From Streptomyces sp. NBC_01317 (GTDB lineage: Bacteria > Actinomycetota > Actinomycetes > Streptomycetales > Streptomycetaceae): a stretch of 64,000 bases of DNA. Below the pieces are notes generated by a model, which did no database searches, was not told the DNA's origin, and saw only the letters and a program-made list of their open reading frames with translations. The stretch covers positions 1,364,001 through 1,428,000 of the forward strand of contig NZ_CP108393.1 in the NCBI RefSeq assembly GCF_035961655.1, written 5' to 3'. Shown piece by piece: positions 60,365 to 64,000 of the stretch; positions within the stretch are counted from its first letter, which is position 1, and each line of letters opens with the position of its first letter. Both the position numbers and the translations under genes were made by a program.

Positions 60365-61072
60365 ATGACGGCTTCTCGCATCCTTTCCTGGACCCCCGCG
60401 GCCATTGTTTTCGACTGCGACGGCACACTGATGGACACCGAACGGCATTGGCAGGACGCCCGCGACCTCGTCCTCGACGGGTACGGCTTCGCTCCCGCCC
60501 CCGGATTCGCGGAACGGGCCAAAGGCCTGCACTACACCGAGTGCGGCACCCTCATGGCGGTCGAGTCGGGACGCCCCGACCTGGCCGGGGACATGACGTC
60601 CCAGCTGCTCACGGAGTTCCGGTCGCTCGTCGCCGAGCAGCCGATGACCATGCCCGGCGCCCGGGAACTGGTCCATGACGTACGGCGGTTCGCGCCGCTG
60701 GCCGTCGCCAGCAACTGCCCGGCCGAGGTGGTCGAGTCCTGCCTCGACACGGCGGGGCTGCTCGACTGCTTCGACCACATCGTGGTCCCGGACGGCACCA
60801 TCAGGCCCAAGCCGCACCCGGACGTCTACCTCACGGCCGCCAAGCTGTGCGGCGTCGACCCGGCCGACACCCTGGCCGTCGAGGACTCGCACTGCGGCGT
60901 CCAGGCAGCGGTAGGGGCCGGCATGCGCGTCCTCGGGGCGGGCTCCTGGCCGAGCCCCGAGACGGTGGCCCTGGTGGACCTGTGGGTCCGCGCCCTGGAC
61001 AACCCGGAGGTACGGCTCTGGGCCTGCGACCGCATCCCCAGCCAGGCCCAGGGAGGCGTACCGGCCAGCTAG
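60365..61072 (+). CDS. HAD-superfamily hydrolase (beta-phosphoglucomutase-like phosphatase)
   Basis: 235-aa phosphatase. Motif I is VFDCDGTLMDTE with nucleophile Asp near residue 17, motif II VASNCPAE, motif III the Lys in RPKPHPDVY, and motif IV VEDSHCGVQA. An alpha-helical cap lies between motifs I and II. It follows the AfsA-like gene by 166 nt on the same strand. The butenolide pathway needs a phosphatase to remove the DHAP-derived phosphate, so this gene is a candidate; a housekeeping role is equally possible. The ribosome site is weak (ACAAGAAA). Confidence 0.9.
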   Translation: MTASRILSWTPAAIVFDCDGTLMDTERHWQDARDLVLDGYGFAPAPGFAERAKGLHYTECGTLMAVESGRPDLAGDMTSQLLTEFRSLVAEQPMTMPGARELVHDVRRFAPLAVASNCPAEVVESCLDTAGLLDCFDHIVVPDGTIRPKPHPDVYLTAAKLCGVDPADTLAVEDSHCGVQAAVGAGMRVLGAGSWPSPETVALVDLWVRALDNPEVRLWACDRIPSQAQGGVPAS

Positions 61073-61128
61073 CACGCCGACGCGGGTCAGGTGCGGGACC
61101 GCCGGGAGCCGGCCCCGCGCACCACGCA

Positions 61129-61192
61129 GTCGCCGTCGCCGTCGCCGTCGCTGTCGCTGTCGCTGTCGCAGGCGCAGTCGCCGTCGCCGTCG
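61129..61192. repeat. hexanucleotide GTCGCC/GTCGCT microsatellite
   Basis: About ten copies of GTCGCC or GTCGCT lie between the converging HAD and dhaL genes. Read on the minus strand they encode alternating Asp with Gly or Ser. A frame from an ATG near 61228 would give a short hydrophobic start and an Asp-rich tail ending at 61087, but no ribosome site supports it. Confidence 0.75.
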
Positions 61193-61304
61193 AGATGCGT
61201 GGCGATCACCGCAGCGCCGACGTTCATCGCCAACAGCACCCAGGTGATCCGGGAAATCCTCTCCGTACAAGTGCCCAGAAAATCAAGGCCGTTGGCCTGT
61301 GCGC

Positions 61305-61982
61305 CTACCGGGCCGCCGGAGTGGGTTCCTCCAGATACGGTGCCAGGGTCGTGACGCTCTCGCCGGACGACGAGAACAGCAGCGCGATGCCCACCGCGCC
61401 CGGGTCCGGCACCCCTGAGGCATGTTCCCCCACGTAGCTGGCCCGGCCCCGTCGGGCCCGTAGGCCGGCCGTGTCCCGTACGCCCTCCCAGGAGGCGGCG
61501 GCCGCACGCGACAGCGCCTTCCTCGGGTCCCCCTTCCGGTCGCACGACCGCAGGGCGTCGCAGGCGGGTGCCAGCGCGTCGACCAGTGTCTTGTCGCCGG
61601 GAGCGGCCTCCCCGACCCGCCGGATCGCCGACAGGCCACCGCCCGCGCCGGCGGCCAGCGCGCTCACGGTCAGCTCGGGCCCCGCGTCCGTGGCGGCCAC
61701 CGCCAGTTCGTGGAAGAGCAGCCCGAACAGCGGTCCGCTCGTCCCTCCCACCTCGTCGAGGAAGGCCGTGGCGGCGGCGCGCAGGGGGCCCGCCGGGTCC
61801 GCGGGACCGGTGGGCGCGTCGCCGAGGAAGCGGAGTGTGGCGTCCAGTCCCGCCATGAGGTTGGTGCCGAAGTCGCCGTCCCCGGCCGCCTGGTCGAGCG
61901 CGGTCAGTTCGGCCTCGGTGGCGGAGACGGATGCCGCGAAGCGCCGCATCCAGCCGTCGGTGAACGTTCCGTCCACGTGCAT
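61305..61982 (-). CDS. dhaL: dihydroxyacetone kinase subunit DhaL
   Basis: 225-aa nucleotide-binding subunit. The ADP/Mg site is seen in DQAAGDGDFGTNL near residue 30, followed by EVGGTSGPLFGLLF and GDKTLVDALAPA. DhaL transfers phosphate to dihydroxyacetone bound on DhaK. It follows dhaK by 61 nt on the same strand. A DhaM phosphotransferase subunit, usual in the PTS-dependent version, is not encoded in the 232 nt before the HAD gene. AGGA lies 4 nt before the ATG. Confidence 0.93.
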   Translation of the reverse strand: MHVDGTFTDGWMRRFAASVSATEAELTALDQAAGDGDFGTNLMAGLDATLRFLGDAPTGPADPAGPLRAAATAFLDEVGGTSGPLFGLLFHELAVAATDAGPELTVSALAAGAGGGLSAIRRVGEAAPGDKTLVDALAPACDALRSCDRKGDPRKALSRAAAASWEGVRDTAGLRARRGRASYVGEHASGVPDPGAVGIALLFSSSGESVTTLAPYLEEPTPAAR

Positions 61983-62043
61983 GGCGTCCTGCCTCTCTTC
62001 GGGTCGGCGGCGCTGCCGCCCAGGTCGACGGAGAGCGGTCGGC

Positions 62044-63042
62044 TCAGCGGGGCCAGGCAGCGGTACGGGCGGGGGCGTCGAAGAGCTTGACCGTCTCGGC
62101 GTCCGCCACCATCACGGACAGGGAGAAGCCCCGCATGTCCAGCGCGGTGACAAAATCGCCCACCAGCACCCGCTCGGTGGTGATGCCGCGCGCGTCGAGG
62201 ACCCGGGCCGCGTCGGCCAGCACCGCGTACAGCTCCAATCGGGTGAGGGAACCGAGACCGTTGACCAGGAGGATCACGGACGCGCCCTTGCCGAGCCCCA
62301 GGGACTTCTCCAGCGCGCTCGCCATGTTCCCGACCAGCTCCCGGACCGGCTGCCGGGGGACGGTGTGGTCCGCGCGCTCGCCGTGGATCCCGACGCCGTA
62401 CTCCATTCGGTCGATCGGCAGCTCGAAGGCGGGCAGCCCCGTGGTGGGCGCGGTGTGCGACGCGGAGGCGACGGCGAGGCTCCGGCAGCGGGACACCAGG
62501 TCGGTCCCGAGGTCCGCCAGGTCACGCAGTCCCAGACCGGTGTCGGCGGCGGCCCCGAGCACCTTCTCGACCAGCACGGTCGCGCCCGTGCCGCGCCTGC
62601 CCGCCGCGATCTCCTCGGACTCCGAGGCGAGGTCGTCGTCGATCAGCACCCGGGTGCAGGCGATGCCCTCGTGGACGAGGCGCTCGGCCGCGATGCCGAA
62701 GTTGATGCGGTCGCCGGTGTAGTTCTTCACCAGATGGAGTACGCCGTCCTCGCGGGCCACCGCCCGGGACGCCATGAAGACCTGCCGGTTGTGCGGTGAG
62801 GCGAAGATCCGGCCCGGACAGGCCGCGTCCAGCATGCCCAGACCGACAAATCCCGTGTGCAGGGGTTCGTGGCCGGAACCGCCGCCCGACACCAGGCCCA
62901 CCCGTCTGGCGGGGGACGTGTGCAGGGCCCGTATGAAACCGTGCTCGACGTCGTGCGCCACCAGATCGGCGTGGGCCCGGGCGAAGCCGGCCAGCGCGTC
63001 GATGACCAAAGAGTCCGAACTGTTCCCGAAGTACAAGGCCAT
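62044..63042 (-). CDS. dhaK: dihydroxyacetone kinase subunit DhaK
   Basis: 332-aa substrate-binding subunit. GGGSGHEPLHTGFVG binds the ligand and His220 in YGVGIHGERAD is the residue that forms the hemiaminal with dihydroxyacetone. VKNYTGDRINF is also conserved. With DhaL it makes dihydroxyacetone phosphate, a precursor used by AfsA-type enzymes such as the one encoded 2.8 kb away. Central carbon metabolism of glycerol is the alternative role. Start at 63042 gives the usual ALYFGNSSDSLV N-terminus; 295 nt upstream hold no gene. Confidence 0.94.
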   Translation of the reverse strand: MALYFGNSSDSLVIDALAGFARAHADLVAHDVEHGFIRALHTSPARRVGLVSGGGSGHEPLHTGFVGLGMLDAACPGRIFASPHNRQVFMASRAVAREDGVLHLVKNYTGDRINFGIAAERLVHEGIACTRVLIDDDLASESEEIAAGRRGTGATVLVEKVLGAAADTGLGLRDLADLGTDLVSRCRSLAVASASHTAPTTGLPAFELPIDRMEYGVGIHGERADHTVPRQPVRELVGNMASALEKSLGLGKGASVILLVNGLGSLTRLELYAVLADAARVLDARGITTERVLVGDFVTALDMRGFSLSVMVADAETVKLFDAPARTAAWPR

Positions 63043-63230
63043 GTGGGCTCCCAGAAATCACCCGCCGCGGGCGGACCACCGGAACGCCATCGTGTGCCAC
63101 GACACGCCGGGCGGCAACTCACACCGACCCGGCGGCCGAAGCACGCTCCCGGGCCACGAGCGCCGTACGTACGCCTTCCCGACCCCGGCCACGCCCTGTC
63201 CCCGCCCCCCTTCACGCCCCCTGAGGGCCG

Positions 63231-63350
63231 GTCCCGCTCACGCCCGGCCGGTCCCGCTCACGCCCGGCCGGTCCCGCTCACGCCCGGCCGGTCCCGCTCA
63301 CGCCGGGCCCGTACCGCTCACTCCCCACTCGTACCGCTCACTCCCGGGCG
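63231..63350. repeat. 20-bp tandem repeat, six units
   Basis: GTCCCGCTCACGCCCGGCCG recurs exactly three times from 63231, then three diverged units (GTCCCGCTCACGCCGGGCCC, then two starting GTACCGCTCACTCCC) run to 63350. The last unit overlaps the stop codon of the methyltransferase gene at 63338. Confidence 0.92.
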
Positions 63351-64000
63351 AGCACGAACCAGCGCGCCGGCAGGTCGATCCTGGTGCCGTCCGGCAGATG
63401 CTCCGTCTGCGGGAGCGCCGTGTCGCCGGTGTCCAGGATCTTCAGGCCCGCGGCGCGCAGCAGCCCGGGGACCTCCTCGTCGGCGGCCCCGGCCGGCCGC
63501 AGGCCGTGGTCGAAGACCCGCTGGAGTTTCGCGGGCGTGCCCGCCTCCACCGCCTGCTGGAACACCGCCTTCGAGGCGGACGTCAGTTCGACGACAAACG
63601 CCCGCCCCCGCGCCCCGAGGAGCCGCGCGACCGCCCCGGCGACCGCCGCGCGGTCCTGCGGCTCGCTCTGGTGGATGACGGCGCGCATGTAGACGTTGGT
63701 GTCACCCAGACGCTCCCCCAGGGCCTCCACCGCGCCCGCGTCGACCAGGTTCAGCTGTTCGTACGTGGCGGCCTCGGCCGTGTCCGCGCGGCGCGCGTGC
63801 TCCACCGCCGCCAGCGACAGGTCCACGCCGATCGCGCGGGCGAAGAGCGTCGCCAGATAGCGCGTCTGGGTGCCGCTGCCGCAGCCGAGGTCGACCACGG
63901 GCAGCGACACATCGGCGTACGGCAGCAGCAGAGCGCTGTGCGGTACGGAGCTGAGGGAGGCATCCGAGTCCCAGATGGCCTCCCCCGGCGCGTCGGAGGT
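63338..64000 (-). CDS. class I SAM-dependent methyltransferase, 5' part outside window
   Basis: The frame is open to the window edge, giving at least 220 residues. The visible part begins TSDAPGEAIWDSDASLSSVP, then motif I VVDLGCGSGTQTRYLA, an acidic loop IGVDLSLAAVEHA, and the tail LPDGTRIDLPARWFVLARE. The upstream codons lack stops and keep high G/C third positions, so the true start lies beyond 64000. The 3' end coincides with the 20-bp tandem repeat. Substrate unknown. Confidence 0.85.
   Translation of the reverse strand, partial: TSDAPGEAIWDSDASLSSVPHSALLLPYADVSLPVVDLGCGSGTQTRYLATLFARAIGVDLSLAAVEHARRADTAEAATYEQLNLVDAGAVEALGERLGDTNVYMRAVIHQSEPQDRAAVAGAVARLLGARGRAFVVELTSASKAVFQQAVEAGTPAKLQRVFDHGLRPAGAADEEVPGLLRAAGLKILDTGDTALPQTEHLPDGTRIDLPARWFVLARE

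Noticed and set aside
61129..61192. Evidence for a DhaM gene after dhaL
   Set aside because: The space holds only hexanucleotide repeats and no DhaM motif.
63231..63350. CRISPR-like array
   Set aside because: Units are directly adjacent with no unique spacers, so it is a simple tandem repeat.

Overview
The window looks like a chromosomal segment from a Streptomyces-type actinomycete. Base composition is very G+C rich with strong G/C at third codon positions, GTG and TTG starts are common, and many genes overlap by ATGA or GTGA. Several genes have a TANNNT -10 box 5-9 nt before the start codon, which suggests leaderless transcripts. The families present (SigB/SigF-type sigma factor, AfsA and ArpA/ScbR-type signalling proteins, MmyB-type HTH, several DUF families) are typical of that genus. 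I see no rRNA, tRNA, CRISPR, insertion sequence or prophage.

Layout. 1-6.3 kb: acyl-CoA synthetase, aldo/keto reductase, an AraC regulator with a His-rich methyltransferase, a pterin dehydratase and an HTH regulator. 6.3-11.4 kb: two paralogous modules facing outward from a polytopic membrane protein. Each module is a membrane-anchored molybdopterin oxidoreductase followed by a small membrane protein. 11.4-29.6 kb: a glycan-degradation region, made of a DUF2264 protein with a GH38 alpha-mannosidase, and a long minus-strand operon (ABC importer, GH5-like enzyme, Tat-exported GH85 endo-beta-N-acetylglucosaminidase, second GH38). A LacI regulator is divergent and a large palindromic operator lies between them. 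Inside this region sit a decayed regulator pseudogene, a sigma factor and a small hypothetical gene. 30.7-37 kb: GntR regulator with creatininase, a secreted esterase, an AbgT-type transporter, and a Tat-type sulfite oxidase preceded by a possible Cys-containing leader peptide. 37-52.6 kb: mostly single housekeeping or unknown genes (holin-like/phosphatase fusion, two metallo-beta-lactamase-fold hydrolases around a DedA protein, a class I aminotransferase-like protein, a PAP2-lipid kinase fusion, methyltransferase, VOC protein, DUF5107 protein, a degenerate arginase homologue).

52.6-64 kb is the most unusual part. A minus-strand run starts with an ArpA/ScbR-like receptor gene. It continues, with overlaps or short gaps, into a D-aminopeptidase (DppA), an M20 peptidase, an S9 prolyl-oligopeptidase-type enzyme, an S66 LD-carboxypeptidase and a GNAT acetyltransferase. 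Divergent from the receptor is an AfsA-family butenolide synthase homologue, then a HAD phosphatase, then convergent dihydroxyacetone kinase genes dhaL and dhaK. AfsA enzymes use dihydroxyacetone phosphate, and the pathway needs a dephosphorylation step. The segment may therefore combine synthesis, precursor supply and sensing of a diffusible signal with a peptidase operon that looks suited to cell-wall peptide turnover. That linkage is inference from gene order.

The glycan region reads as a coherent high-mannose N-glycan pathway. The exported GH85 enzyme would cut the chitobiose core, the lipoprotein-dependent ABC system would import the oligosaccharide, cytoplasmic GH38 enzymes would trim alpha-mannose, and the GH5-like enzyme would split the remaining Man-beta-GlcNAc. 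LacI would control the locus.
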